In this document: positions 14,489 through 23,743 of the stretch, piece by piece | Position numbering within the stretch: position 1 is the first letter of the stretch | Layout of the letters: the number at the start of each line of letters is the position of its first letter | Assembly (NCBI RefSeq): GCF_035555955.1 | Contig: NZ_DATMGA010000066.1 | Coordinates: forward strand, 216,077 to 280,076 | Direction: 5' to 3' | From: Eoetvoesia sp035555955 | GTDB lineage: Bacteria > Pseudomonadota > Gammaproteobacteria > Burkholderiales > Burkholderiaceae_B | DNA: 64,000 bases | Notes under the pieces: generated by a model | The model's database searches: none | What the model was told of the DNA's origin: nothing | What the model saw: the letters and a program-made list of their open reading frames with translations, nothing else | Position numbers and translations under genes: made by a program

Positions 14489-16327
14489 ATGGAAGGCGCA
14501 AGCCTGTTGCCATTGGCGGTGGTTTATCTTGGCGCGGGCGTCATCGCCGTTCCCATAGCCCGAAGATTCGGCCTGGGATCCGTGCTTGGCTATCTGCTGG
14601 CCGGCGTGCTCATCGGGCCGTTCACGCTGCACCTGGTCAGCAACCACGCCGGAGTCATGCACTTCGCCGAGTTCGGCGTCGTCATCATGCTTTTCCTCAT
14701 CGGCATGGAGGTTCGCCCGTCCAGGCTCTGGGCCATGCGCGGCCTGCTGTTCGGGCTGGGCGGCGCCCAGGTTCTGGCAACCGGCCTGGCGCTGGCCGCC
14801 GCCATCATGGCGCTGGGGCCGGGATGGCGCGCCGCCCTGGCGCTGGGCTTCATCCTTGCACTGTCGTCCACGGCGGTGGTCCTGCAAACCTTCGCCGAAC
14901 GCGGGCTGCAGCACACGGCTGCCGGCACCGCCACCTTCGGCATCCTGCTGTTCCAGGACATCTGCACCATTCCCATGTTCGCGGCCCTGCCCCTGCTGGC
15001 CGCCGATGGCGCCCTTTCGGCCGTCGAGCCCGGCGGCCACGGCGTGCTGGCCGGGCTGCCTTCCTGGGTGCACGCCCTGGCCGTTCTGGCAGCAATGGCC
15101 ATCATTGTCGTGGCGGGGCGCTACCTGACCCGCCCGGCATTCCGCTTCATCGCCAACTCGCACGCGCGCGAAATCTTCACCGCGTCCGCCTTGCTGCTGG
15201 TGATCGCGGTCACCCTGCTCATGGAAGCCGTCGGCCTGTCGTCCGCGCTGGGCGCCTTCCTGGCCGGCGTGGTGCTCGCCGACAGCGAATACCGGCGCGA
15301 GCTCGAAAGCGACATCGAACCTTTTCGCGGATTGCTGCTCGGGCTGTTCTTCATCTCGGTCGGGGTGGGATTGAACCTGGGGTTCATCGCCGCCCATCTG
15401 GCCTTGCTGGCAGCCCTGGTCGCCGGCCTCATGGCCGTCAAGTTCGTGGTGGTGTTCGCCGTTGCCAGGGCATTTCACGTGGACGGCCGCTCGGCATCGC
15501 TGACCGCCGCAGCGCTGTCCCAGGGCAGCGAATTCGCCTTCGTCATGCTGGGCGTCGCCACAGCTGCGGGCATCATCCCCGAACAGACAGCCGTTCTGGC
15601 CACGGCCACCGTGGCCATCTCGATGGCGCTTACGCCGCTGGCGCTCATTGCCTACAAACGCTGGTGCTCGCACAACCTTTCTTCGGCGCCGGAACCCGAA
15701 AACGAAGCCTTCGACACCCGCCCCGACGTCATCGTCGCCGGCTTCGGACGCTTCGGGCAAATCGCCGCCCGGCTCCTCATCGTCAACGGCTTCAAAACCT
15801 CGACGCTCGACGCCAGCGCCGAACAGGTCGAACTGGTCCGGCGCTTCGGACGCCGGGTGTACTACGGCGACGCGACCAGGCTCGACCTGCTCAAGGCCTC
15901 GGGCGCCGCAGACGCCAAGCTGCTCATCGTGGCCATCGACGACAGGGACCAGGCCGAAGCCCTTGTCGAAGTGGCGACCCGCCATTTTCCCAATCTGAAG
16001 ATACTGGCGCGCGCCTACGACAGGCGCCATGCCTACCGCCTGCTGGACAAGGGCGCGCACGGCATCGAGCGGGAAACCTTCGAGGCCAGCCTGGCATTGG
16101 GCGCCCAGGCTCTGAAGTCGCTGGGTTTCAAAGACTCGCAAGCCCAGCGCGCGGCGCATTTGTTCCGCAGGCATGACGCCAACGTGTTCCAGAAGCTCGC
16201 TCCCCTTTGGAAGGATGAAGAGCGGTTCATCATTGCCAGCCGCGAAAGCAGCGACCGCATGAACGATCTGTTGGCGGCGGACATCCAGGCCATGCTGAAC
16301 GAAGACTCCGGCACGCCCGGCGCATAG
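14489..16327 (+). CDS. Kef-type K+/H+ antiporter (CPA2) with RCK domain
   Basis: 612 residues: about 12 to 13 membrane helices containing the CPA2 marks LGYLLAGVLIGP, LALSSTAVVLQ and ILLFQD, followed from about residue 405 by an RCK/TrkA-N nucleotide-binding domain (VIVAGFGRFGQ with GxGxxG, then YYGDATR). This is the architecture of KefB/KefC, glutathione-gated potassium efflux systems that acidify the cytoplasm during electrophile stress. No ancillary kefF/kefG gene is adjacent, so the exact gating is open. It may be co-transcribed with the upstream hydrolase. Confidence 0.88.
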   Translation: MEGASLLPLAVVYLGAGVIAVPIARRFGLGSVLGYLLAGVLIGPFTLHLVSNHAGVMHFAEFGVVIMLFLIGMEVRPSRLWAMRGLLFGLGGAQVLATGLALAAAIMALGPGWRAALALGFILALSSTAVVLQTFAERGLQHTAAGTATFGILLFQDICTIPMFAALPLLAADGALSAVEPGGHGVLAGLPSWVHALAVLAAMAIIVVAGRYLTRPAFRFIANSHAREIFTASALLLVIAVTLLMEAVGLSSALGAFLAGVVLADSEYRRELESDIEPFRGLLLGLFFISVGVGLNLGFIAAHLALLAALVAGLMAVKFVVVFAVARAFHVDGRSASLTAAALSQGSEFAFVMLGVATAAGIIPEQTAVLATATVAISMALTPLALIAYKRWCSHNLSSAPEPENEAFDTRPDVIVAGFGRFGQIAARLLIVNGFKTSTLDASAEQVELVRRFGRRVYYGDATRLDLLKASGAADAKLLIVAIDDRDQAEALVEVATRHFPNLKILARAYDRRHAYRLLDKGAHGIERETFEASLALGAQALKSLGFKDSQAQRAAHLFRRHDANVFQKLAPLWKDEERFIIASRESSDRMNDLLAADIQAMLNEDSGTPGA

Positions 16328-16548
16328 CCGGCTGCTGCCAGCGGCTCCGCGCCAACGCGGCCGCGAAACGCAGCCGGATGCCGGGGCAGCAGGCAAGCGG
16401 GCCATGGGCCGATGCGGCGCTGCCTCCCGGCTTGTCTTGTTCCGCGTCCGGGGTCATAATTTTTACGTGCCGGGCCTGGTCAGGCAGGGCTTTCGCGCCC
16501 CGCAAGACTACCGGACCCGCGACGCGCCAACCTTTTTTGCGAGTTTCA

Positions 16549-17493
16549 ATGAAATACGTTGATTACTACAAAGCGCTCGGCCTGGAACGCAATGCTTCCC
16601 AGGCAGACATAAAAAAGGCCTACCGCCAAATGGCCCACAAATACCATCCCGATGTATCCAAAGAGGCCGGAGCCGAGGAAAAGTTCAAGGAGATCGCCGA
16701 AGCCTACGCAACACTCAAGGACCCCGAAAAACGCGCCGCCTACGACAACCTGGGCACCTACGGCCAGGGCGAGGAATTCGTGCCGCCGCATCAATGGCAG
16801 GAACAGTTCCATGAATCCGCCTCCGGCTTTTCCGACGTCGACCTTGCCGACCTGCTGGCGGCGTTCGCGCAGGCCCAGCGCTCCGAACAGCAGCACCGCG
16901 CGCAGCGGCCCATGCATGGCCAGGACTTCGAGGTTCCCCTGCCCATCACGCTCGAGCAAATTTACGCCGGCGCCGAAACCGAGATCAGTATTGCCGTGCC
17001 CGAGTACGACAAGCAAGGGCTGCTGCATCGCGTGCCGCATACCTTCCGGGTCAATATCCCCAAGGGGGCGTCCGACGGCCAGCGCCTGCGCTTGCCGGGC
17101 AAAGGCGGTACAGGCCTGAACGGCGGAAAGCCAGGTGATCTATACCTGATCATGAAAGTCCAGCCCCACCCGCTTTACCGTGTCGATGGCCGCGACCTGT
17201 ACATGGACCTGCCCCTGGCCCCGTGGGAAGCCGTGCTCGGCGCCACCATCGAACTGCCCACACTAGGGGGCGCGGTGGAAATGACCATTCCGCCCAATAC
17301 CTCGGCCGGCCGCAAGCTGCGTCTGTCCAGGCGCGGCCTGCCGGCAGGCGCGACGCAGGGCGACCTGTACGCGATCGTTCACATCGAGGTGCCCAAGACC
17401 ACGACCGAGCGCGAGCGTGAACTCTACAGCCAGCTAGCCGCCGCTTCCAGTTTCAAGCCGCGCGCGCAAGCCAACGCAGGAGCAAAATCATGA
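16549..17493 (+). CDS. cbpA: Curved-DNA-binding J-protein CbpA
   Basis: 314 residues. The J domain begins MKYVDYYKALGLERNASQ with His33-Pro34-Asp35; a G/F-poor linker is followed by two C-terminal substrate-binding beta domains (VPLPITLEQIYAG, NIPKGASDGQRLRLPGKG). There is no DnaJ zinc finger, which separates CbpA from DnaJ. It is a DnaK co-chaperone that also binds DNA. The ATG at 16549 was chosen because the J domain starts there. The stop overlaps cbpM by four bases. Confidence 0.92.
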   Translation: MKYVDYYKALGLERNASQADIKKAYRQMAHKYHPDVSKEAGAEEKFKEIAEAYATLKDPEKRAAYDNLGTYGQGEEFVPPHQWQEQFHESASGFSDVDLADLLAAFAQAQRSEQQHRAQRPMHGQDFEVPLPITLEQIYAGAETEISIAVPEYDKQGLLHRVPHTFRVNIPKGASDGQRLRLPGKGGTGLNGGKPGDLYLIMKVQPHPLYRVDGRDLYMDLPLAPWEAVLGATIELPTLGGAVEMTIPPNTSAGRKLRLSRRGLPAGATQGDLYAIVHIEVPKTTTERERELYSQLAAASSFKPRAQANAGAKS

Positions 17494-17831
17494 CCCTCTC
17501 CACGACCACCCTGTCCCTGACCGAAAGCGTCTGGCTCAACGATTCGGACATCTGCTCCCTGGCGCATATCGTCGAAGTATCGGGACTGGCCGAACAGGAC
17601 ATCATGGATCTGGTGGAAACCGGCATCCTCGAACCCGCCAAGGCCGACCCGGGCAATTATTTCTTTCGTACCGATTGCGTCGCCATAGCCCGCACCGCGC
17701 GCCGGCTGCGCGATGATTTCGAACTCAACCCCAACGGCCTGGCCCTGGCCCTGAACCTGCTGCAGCGCGTATCGCAGCTCGAGCAGGAACTGGCAAGCCT
17801 GCGCGCCATGACTGGCGGCCGCCGAAAATAG
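17490..17831 (+). CDS. cbpM: Chaperone modulator CbpM
   Basis: 113 residues: LTESVWLNDSDICSLAHI followed by VEVSGLAEQDIMDLVETGIL and RTARRLRDDFELNPNGLAL. This is the CbpM family, a MerR-like helical fold that binds the J domain of CbpA and blocks its action on DnaK. The overlap with cbpA supports the assignment. Confidence 0.9.
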   Translation: MTLSTTTLSLTESVWLNDSDICSLAHIVEVSGLAEQDIMDLVETGILEPAKADPGNYFFRTDCVAIARTARRLRDDFELNPNGLALALNLLQRVSQLEQELASLRAMTGGRRK

Positions 17832-17914
17832 ACAAGATGTGTGCGGCCCCCATAGCGTGCAACGCCGCATGGCGAGTCCAGGCGCCGAAGATAAGGATCA
17901 GAATTGGCCAGGCC

Positions 17915-18895
17915 CTAGACCAGATGCCCGCGCCCGTGCGGTGAATCCAGGTCCAGCACGGGCCCCAGCGGGACGATGCCGTTGGGATTGATGGTTGGAT
18001 GGCTGCGGTAATAATGCTGCTTGATGTGCTGGAAATTCACGGTTTCGGCGATGCCCGGCCATTGATACAGCTCACGCAAATAGCCGCCCAGGTTGGGATA
18101 GTCGGCAATGCGCCGCATATTGCACTTGAAGTGGCTGTAGTACACCGCATCGAAGCGTATCAATGTCGTGAACAGGCGCCAGTCGGCTTCGGTGACGCGG
18201 TCGCCCACCAGATAGCGCTGGGTGGCCAGCCGCTCTTCGAGCTCGTCCAGCGCCGCGAACAAATTGGCGACTTCGCCTTCGTACACGTTCTGGTCGGTCG
18301 CAAAGCCCGCCTTGTACACGCCGTTGTTGACGGCATCGTAAACCCGGGCATTGATGGCGTCGATCTGCCCCAGCAGGGAGCTGGGCGCATAATCGCCCGG
18401 CGCCGCGCCCACTGCGTCGAAGGCGCTGTTCAGCATCCGGATGATTTCCGACGATTCGTTGTTGACGATGGTTTCGCGCTTCAGGTCCCACAGCACGGGC
18501 ACTGTGACGCGGCCGCTGTATTCGGGCACGGCCCGGCAATAGATTTCGTAAAGGTAGCGGGCATTGGACACGGGGTCGGCGATGACGCCGGGCGCGGGTT
18601 CGAACGTCCAGCCGTGATCGCCCATGTACGGATTGACCGCCGAAACCCCTATGATGTTTTCCAGCCCTTTGAGCCTGCGCAGTATCAAGGTGCGGTGCGC
18701 CCATGGGCAGGCCCATGAAACGTATAAGTGATAGCGGCCTGGCTCGGCGGCGAAACCTGGTTCGCCGCTTGGCCCGGCACTGCCGTCCGGCGTGATCCAG
18801 TTGCGGAACTGGGTGTCGCTGCGAATGAATTTGCCACCGCTTTTCGAGGTGTCGTACCACCGGTCCACCCATTCGCCGTTGACCAGCAAACCCAT
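17915..18895 (-). CDS. yqjG: Glutathionyl-hydroquinone reductase (YqjG/Xi-class GST)
   Basis: 326 residues from the ATG at 18895, with CAGGAG upstream. WACPWAHR with Cys63 is the catalytic motif of Xi-class glutathione transferases, and NNESSEIIRMLN and the C-terminal QHYYRSHPTINPNGIVPLGP are family hallmarks. These enzymes strip glutathione from glutathionyl-hydroquinones and so protect cells that degrade aromatic compounds. This fits the catabolic genes elsewhere in the window. A frame open to 18976 adds 27 residues and is not favoured. Confidence 0.92.
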   Translation of the reverse strand: MGLLVNGEWVDRWYDTSKSGGKFIRSDTQFRNWITPDGSAGPSGEPGFAAEPGRYHLYVSWACPWAHRTLILRRLKGLENIIGVSAVNPYMGDHGWTFEPAPGVIADPVSNARYLYEIYCRAVPEYSGRVTVPVLWDLKRETIVNNESSEIIRMLNSAFDAVGAAPGDYAPSSLLGQIDAINARVYDAVNNGVYKAGFATDQNVYEGEVANLFAALDELEERLATQRYLVGDRVTEADWRLFTTLIRFDAVYYSHFKCNMRRIADYPNLGGYLRELYQWPGIAETVNFQHIKQHYYRSHPTINPNGIVPLGPVLDLDSPHGRGHLV

Positions 18896-19026
18896 TTTTT
18901 TCTCCTGTTGTGTCGATTCCGGACCTTGCGCGGCAATCCCGTCAGGATCGGTTCGGCGAAGCCGGACGCGGTGCATGAACGCGGATTACGCCATTGCAGC
19001 AAAAGCCGCCTGCCCAGCAATTTGAT

Positions 19027-19323
19027 TCAGATTTGCTCGAACCGGTCGAAATGCCTTTCGGTGAGCACTTCCGTGCTTTGCACCTCGGCCACCCTGGCGG
19101 CCGGAGGCCCCGTCAGCAGCCAGGATAGCATGCGGTCGACCTGGTCGTGCGGACCCTGCAGCAGCGCCTCGACGGAATTGTCGTCATTGTTGCGCACCCA
19201 GCCGGTAATACCCATGGAGTGGGCCTGGCGCACGGTGGCTGCCCGGAAGCCGACGCCTTGCACGCGGCCGGTTATCCGCACCGAGACGGTTTCTATGTGG
19301 CGGGTTTCGGCGAGTTTTTTCAT
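19027..19323 (-). CDS. acyP: Acylphosphatase
   Basis: 98 residues with RITGRVQGVGFRAAT (catalytic Arg27) and GWVRNNDDNSVE (catalytic Asn45), the full acylphosphatase signature. It hydrolyses carboxyl-phosphate bonds such as acetyl phosphate. It stands alone between the hydroquinone reductase and an ABC binding protein, all on the minus strand. Confidence 0.93.
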   Translation of the reverse strand: MKKLAETRHIETVSVRITGRVQGVGFRAATVRQAHSMGITGWVRNNDDNSVEALLQGPHDQVDRMLSWLLTGPPAARVAEVQSTEVLTERHFDRFEQI

Positions 19324-19384
19324 GAGGCAGAGTATACCGCCGCCCCGGCAAAGCGGCGCCGCACCGCCCGCCGATGCACCCGCC

Positions 19385-20554
19385 TTATGGCTTTACGTAG
19401 GTCCAATGGCCTTTTCGCATTTGCCCCAGCATGAGGGCGCTGGAATCCAGGCCGGCATGGTCTTGCGGCGTCATGCTGTAGCGTCCGCGCGCGCCGTCGT
19501 AGTTGTGTATGCTTTCGATCGCGTCCCGCAAGGCGGCCCGGAATTCGGGTGTGCCGGGCTTGGCTTTTTTCAGCGCGACAGGAGCGGCCTCGGCGATGAG
19601 CTGGGTGGCATCCCAGGCTCCGGCGGCAAAGATGTTGGACGTGCCCTTGCCGTATTTGCCGTCGTACAGTGCAACGAATTTTTCGACGCCCTTTTTGGCC
19701 GAATACGAATCAGGGACCTGATTCACGCCCATGACGGCCGCGAACGGCGCGTAGATGCCTTCGGCATCGGCCCCGGATATTTTCAGGAAATCTCCAAAGG
19801 TCGCACCCAGCGTGACGTAGATGTCTTTTTTGTAGCCGCGCTTGCGCAGCTCGAGCACCGGCGTGGCCGCCCCGCCGCCCGAACCGGCGATGAGGACGGC
19901 ATCGGGATTCTTGGACAGCATTTTCAGGACCTGCGAGGTCACCGAGGTATCGGGGCGGGCGTAGCGCTCGGCCGCGACCAGTTCGATGCCCTTGGCCGGG
20001 CTGTCGGGCGAGCTCAGGTAGCGGCGCGTAAGCTTTTCCCATTGGTCGCCGTAGCCGTCCGAGAAGCCGATGAAGGCCAGCTTCTTGACGTGGGTATGCG
20101 CCATTTGCGCGAAAAGCGGATTCGCTTCGTGCTCGTCGTTGGTGGTGGTTTTGAATACCCAGTGCCGCTGGGCGTCCATGGGCTGCACCAGCGAGTTGGT
20201 GGGGCCCTGGGTGATATTGGGCGTCTTGCCTTCGGCCACGACGGGAATGAGAGCCATGGCCGAGGGAGTGACGGTGGGCCCGATGATGGCATCGACCTTG
20301 TCGTCGGTGATCAGGCGGCGGGCGTTCTTGACCGCCGTGGTGGCGTCGCCGCCGTCGTCGAAGAACAGATAGTTGATTTTCTGGCCCGCAACCTCGGTGG
20401 GCCCAAGCAGCACGCCGTTCTTTTCGAAGATGCCCAGCGAAGCCGCCGGGCCGGTGGTCGACAGAATGACGCCGATGTTGATGTCGGCCTGGGCCGAGGC
20501 CGCGCAGGCCAGCAGACTTGCCGCGGCAAGGTATTTGAGCCTGAAATATTGCAT
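19385..20554 (-). CDS. ABC transporter substrate-binding protein, branched-chain/aromatic type (orphan)
   Basis: 389 residues from the ATG at 20554 with GGAGA upstream. Signal peptide LKYLAAASLLACAASAQA, then DINIGVILSTTGPAASLGIF, the start of the type-1 periplasmic fold shared by LivJ-like proteins. No permease or ATPase genes are adjacent, so it must borrow a transporter, perhaps one of the two Liv cassettes in this window. It is divergent from an IclR regulator, which probably controls it, and near an aromatic hydroxylase; an aromatic acid ligand is inferred. Confidence 0.85.
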   Translation of the reverse strand: MQYFRLKYLAAASLLACAASAQADINIGVILSTTGPAASLGIFEKNGVLLGPTEVAGQKINYLFFDDGGDATTAVKNARRLITDDKVDAIIGPTVTPSAMALIPVVAEGKTPNITQGPTNSLVQPMDAQRHWVFKTTTNDEHEANPLFAQMAHTHVKKLAFIGFSDGYGDQWEKLTRRYLSSPDSPAKGIELVAAERYARPDTSVTSQVLKMLSKNPDAVLIAGSGGGAATPVLELRKRGYKKDIYVTLGATFGDFLKISGADAEGIYAPFAAVMGVNQVPDSYSAKKGVEKFVALYDGKYGKGTSNIFAAGAWDATQLIAEAAPVALKKAKPGTPEFRAALRDAIESIHNYDGARGRYSMTPQDHAGLDSSALMLGQMRKGHWTYVKP

Positions 20555-20611
20555 GGTTTGTCTCCGTTGACGTTGGAATTTATCGAGTGGCATGCCGCTT
20601 GGCCGGCTCAT

Positions 20612-20786
20612 AATTATTTAATTATCACAATTTGATAATATAATTGAAATACTAAAAAATCAATCAGAAAATTTCCTAAAAAATAATACAGATCGAGAAT
20701 CAAACTCGGGCAAGCGCAATTACAATCGTCGCATTATCACCATATAAAATGAACGCTCAAAAGCGTTTGCACTTTCGAGGGGCCTC
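20612..20786. promoter_or_regulatory. AT-rich divergent promoter region with inverted repeat
   Basis: Between the binding-protein gene and the IclR regulator. ATTATCA at 20621-20627 and TGATAAT at 20633-20639 form a perfect 7-base inverted repeat around CAATT. The half-site ATTATCAC recurs at 20733-20740, near the regulator start. An IclR dimer could use these as operators; this is inferred from layout. Confidence 0.5.
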
Positions 20787-21536
20787 ATGTCCAGTCTTGC
20801 CAAAATGCTGTCCATTCTCGATCTGTTCACCGTCGAGGCCCCGCTGTGGTCAGCTGAAGGCATCGCCGACGAAATCGGCTGCTCGGCGCCCACCAGCTAC
20901 CGCTACCTTCGGGAGCTGGTGGGCGCGGGGCTGCTGCTGCGCCTGGGCAACGGCCACTACACGCTCGGCCCGCGCATCATCACGCTGGACTATCAGCTGC
21001 GCACCACCGATCTCTATTACGCTGCGGGCCAGCCGCTCATGAGCGCCCTGGCCGAGCAAACCGACTGCGACTGCGTCATGACCCGGCTGTTCGACGAGGA
21101 AATCATCGACACCCATCGGGAATCCGGGCCCAACAGCCTGCGCCTGGCGTACGGGCGCGGGCGTTCCCGGCCGCTGTTTCTCGGCGCGGCGCCCAAGGTG
21201 ATCCTGGCCACCCTGCCCAAGGCCAGGCTCAGGCGCCTGTACGAAAACCACGCCCAGGAACTGGCGGAGTTTCCTTTGTCGGCCAACTGGGAAATTTTTT
21301 GGGAAACGCTGCAAAAAACCCGCAAGGCCGGGCATTATTTGTCGAAGGGCGAACTCGAACCCAGCGTCGGCGCCATCGCCGTGCCGTTCTTCGACGAAGG
21401 GCCCCAGGCCGTCGGCGCCCTGGCACTGGTGATCCCGGCGCGCCGGATCGAATTCATGAACTACGACAAGCTGCTGGAACTGCTGGCGGCCACCGCCCGC
21501 CAATTGAGCCAGAACGTGCGGCGCGAGCAAAAATAA
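20787..21536 (+). CDS. IclR-family transcriptional regulator
   Basis: 249 residues with an N-terminal winged helix (AKMLSILDLF, EGIADEIGCSAPTSYRYLREL) and a C-terminal IclR effector domain (SGPNSLRLAYGRGRSRPLF, GAIAVPFFDE). IclR proteins usually control aromatic-acid or glyoxylate genes. It is divergent from a solute-binding protein and next to an aromatic hydroxylase, which are its likely targets. AGGGGCC precedes the ATG. Confidence 0.88.
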   Translation: MSSLAKMLSILDLFTVEAPLWSAEGIADEIGCSAPTSYRYLRELVGAGLLLRLGNGHYTLGPRIITLDYQLRTTDLYYAAGQPLMSALAEQTDCDCVMTRLFDEEIIDTHRESGPNSLRLAYGRGRSRPLFLGAAPKVILATLPKARLRRLYENHAQELAEFPLSANWEIFWETLQKTRKAGHYLSKGELEPSVGAIAVPFFDEGPQAVGALALVIPARRIEFMNYDKLLELLAATARQLSQNVRREQK

Positions 21537-21612
21537 GCTGGCATCGCCTGGCTCGCCATAAGCACCTGAAAGCCGGGGCCGACGCGGCGCATGGGCTTTT
21601 AAAAAAGCGGAC

Positions 21613-23079
21613 TCAACCCAGCCGGGACCACAACCGCCTGAGTTCCTGCGGCGTATTGGCGGTGCCCAGCAAGTAGCGGTCGGGGCGGACAACCACCATG
21701 CCCGCTCCCAGGGCATCCAGCCAGTCTGCAATGGCCGGCTCGTTCGCCGGCACCAGCACAGGCTTCATCACCGCCGCCGTACACGCCGCCTTGAGTTCGT
21801 CGTCGATCAGGCCAGGCTGGGCCACTACGTAAAAATTCATGCCGACCTTGTCGTCCATATAGCTGCCATCGCGCAGCAAAGGCTGCCAGGAAAGCGTGCC
21901 GGCCCCGCCCTGCGCATCGTTCAGGGCGCTGGCACCCAATGCGGGGGTGATGCTGCGCAAGAGCTCGGGACCCTGCGCGAATTGCTGGTCGCGCTCTTGC
22001 ACCTGCGCACCGTCGGTTGCCTGGATGAGCCTGCCCAGCCGGACGGCCAGCCTGATGTATTCGGCGACATGCGGGTGTCGTTCGGCCTGATAGGTATCGA
22101 GCAGGCTGGAGGCGCAGCGGCCCGAGACGACCGCCTGGAGCTTCCAGGCCAGGTTGGCGGCGTCGCGGACGCCGGCGCACATGCCCTGGCCCAGGAACGG
22201 CGGCGTCTGATGCGCGGCATCCCCGGCCAGCAACATGCGGCCCTTGCGCCAATTCTGGGCGATGACGGAATGGAAGGTATACACGGCGCCGCGCTCGATG
22301 TCGGCCTCGTCGGGAGAGATCCATGACTCGACCAAGGGCCAGATGTTCTCGGGGCGCGAGATCTCGGCCACGTTGTCGCCGGGCATCAGCATGATTTCCC
22401 AGCGCCGGCGGTTTCCAACCCCGCGGACGTAGGTGGCGGGGCGTCTGGGATTGCAGAACTGTATGCTGAAATCGCCCAGGGATCTCGGCCAGGGGCCTTT
22501 GAGAATGGCATCGAATACCAGCCATTTTTCGTGCAGGCCAAGATCTTCGAGCTCGGAGCCGATAAGCCGCCGCACAAGGGAGCGCGCGCCATCGCATCCC
22601 ACCACGTAGCGGGCGTCCAGGCTGGCGAGCCGGCCATTGCAGACATCTTCGTACCGCAGTGTGAGGTGGGTATCGTGTTCGTCCACGGCATAGACGTCGC
22701 AGCCCAGCTTGACCTGTACGCCACGCCTGTCGTGCAATCGTTCGCGCAAGAGACGTTCGAGGTCGGGCTGGTGAAAGCGATAGCTGGGGTGCCAGCCCTG
22801 CGAGCCGACTTCCATCGGCCTGGGCCAGTCGACCAGCAGCTTCCCGTTGGGATCCACGAACTTCATGCCGGGCGAAACATGGCAATAATCCAGCAGTTGC
22901 GGGGTAATGCCCGCTTCCTGGAAGACCCGCATGGTTTCGCCATCGAAATGCACGGCGCGGGGCAACGGGAAGATTTCCGTCGCCCGGTCGAACGCCGCCA
23001 CGGACAGCCCCAGCTTGCCCAGCAAATTGGCCAGGGTGGCTCCGACCGGCCCCAAACCGATGATGGCTACATCCAGCAT
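21613..23079 (-). CDS. FAD-dependent aromatic hydroxylase, MhpA/PheA-like
   Basis: 488 residues of the flavoprotein aromatic hydroxylase family: GLGPVGAT (FAD-binding GxGxxG) at the N-terminus, DGARSLVR (the DG motif) mid-protein and LLAGDAAHQTPPFLGQGM (the GD motif) after residue 270. It resembles 3-(3-hydroxyphenyl)propionate hydroxylase MhpA, but the substrate pocket cannot be judged by eye. It would add an ortho hydroxyl to a phenolic acid using NAD(P)H and O2. A ring-cleavage-type VOC gene is divergent from it, suggesting a two-step route. Confidence 0.82.
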   Translation of the reverse strand: MLDVAIIGLGPVGATLANLLGKLGLSVAAFDRATEIFPLPRAVHFDGETMRVFQEAGITPQLLDYCHVSPGMKFVDPNGKLLVDWPRPMEVGSQGWHPSYRFHQPDLERLLRERLHDRRGVQVKLGCDVYAVDEHDTHLTLRYEDVCNGRLASLDARYVVGCDGARSLVRRLIGSELEDLGLHEKWLVFDAILKGPWPRSLGDFSIQFCNPRRPATYVRGVGNRRRWEIMLMPGDNVAEISRPENIWPLVESWISPDEADIERGAVYTFHSVIAQNWRKGRMLLAGDAAHQTPPFLGQGMCAGVRDAANLAWKLQAVVSGRCASSLLDTYQAERHPHVAEYIRLAVRLGRLIQATDGAQVQERDQQFAQGPELLRSITPALGASALNDAQGGAGTLSWQPLLRDGSYMDDKVGMNFYVVAQPGLIDDELKAACTAAVMKPVLVPANEPAIADWLDALGAGMVVVRPDRYLLGTANTPQELRRLWSRLG

Positions 23080-23193
23080 GCGAGTCTCCTTGATTTCATA
23101 AATATCATTATACGATAATTTAATAAAATTTAAAGGTGGATTTATTTTATAAAAATAGGATAATATTGAAAAATGATAAATATGGAGACCACC
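23080..23193. promoter_or_regulatory. AT-rich divergent promoter region
   Basis: The gap between the flavin hydroxylase and the VOC dioxygenase is rich in A and T and contains ATTAT-ACG-ATAAT near 23108, a small inverted repeat like the ATTAT/ATAAT ends of the repeat at 20621-20639. A shared regulator is possible. No exact promoter boxes are assigned. Confidence 0.35.
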
Positions 23194-23742
23194 ATGCGTT
23201 CAGGATTGTCCTTTAGCCACGTCGGCTTCTACGTGAAGGATATCGAAAAGATGGAGCGCTTCTATCACGAACTGCTCGGCTTCTTCGTGACGGATCGCGG
23301 CACGCTTCCGGGGCCCAACGGCGATTTCAGGCTGGTGTTCCTTAGCCGCGACCCCGACGAACATCACCAAATCGTCCTGGCGACCGGCCGGCCCGACAAT
23401 TTGTCCTTCAATATCATCAATCAGATCTCACTGCGGGCCGACAGCCTGGAAACCCTCAAGAGCCTGTACTCGAGGCTGCCCGCCACCGAGGCAAGCGACA
23501 TCCATCCGGTCACGCACGGCAACGCCGTCTCCGTGTATTTTCGCGACCCCGAGGGCAACCGGCTGGAGCTTTTCATCGACACCCCGTGGTACGTGGACCA
23601 GCCCATGCGCGTGCCGGTCGATTTCAGCCTGCCCGACGACGAGCTCATGCAAGCCGTCGAAGCCCACGCTCGCAAGCTGCCCGGATTCCAGCCACGCAGC
23701 CAATGGCGCGCCCGCATGGCAAAGATGATGGGTGTGGAATAG
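23194..23742 (+). CDS. VOC-family protein, extradiol dioxygenase-like
   Basis: 182 residues from the ATG at 23194, chosen because TGGAG lies seven bases upstream; an in-frame ATG at 23173 is poorer. The vicinal-oxygen-chelate fold is shown by SHVGFYVKDIEKMERFYHE, HHQIVL and DPEGNRLELFIDTPWY, which supply the His, His and Glu metal ligands. One-domain proteins of this kind include catechol dioxygenases and glyoxalases. Position opposite an aromatic hydroxylase favours ring cleavage of its product. Confidence 0.78.
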   Translation: MRSGLSFSHVGFYVKDIEKMERFYHELLGFFVTDRGTLPGPNGDFRLVFLSRDPDEHHQIVLATGRPDNLSFNIINQISLRADSLETLKSLYSRLPATEASDIHPVTHGNAVSVYFRDPEGNRLELFIDTPWYVDQPMRVPVDFSLPDDELMQAVEAHARKLPGFQPRSQWRARMAKMMGVE

Positions 23743-23743
23743 G

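Noticed and set aside
14465..16405. A 646-codon open frame on the minus strand, opposite the Kef-type antiporter.
   Set aside because: Low-complexity Gly/Gln/His text with no domain; the plus strand has clear antiporter and RCK motifs.
18728..20635. A 635-codon plus-strand open frame across the GST, acylphosphatase and binding-protein genes.
   Set aside because: It covers three convincing minus-strand genes and has no domain features.
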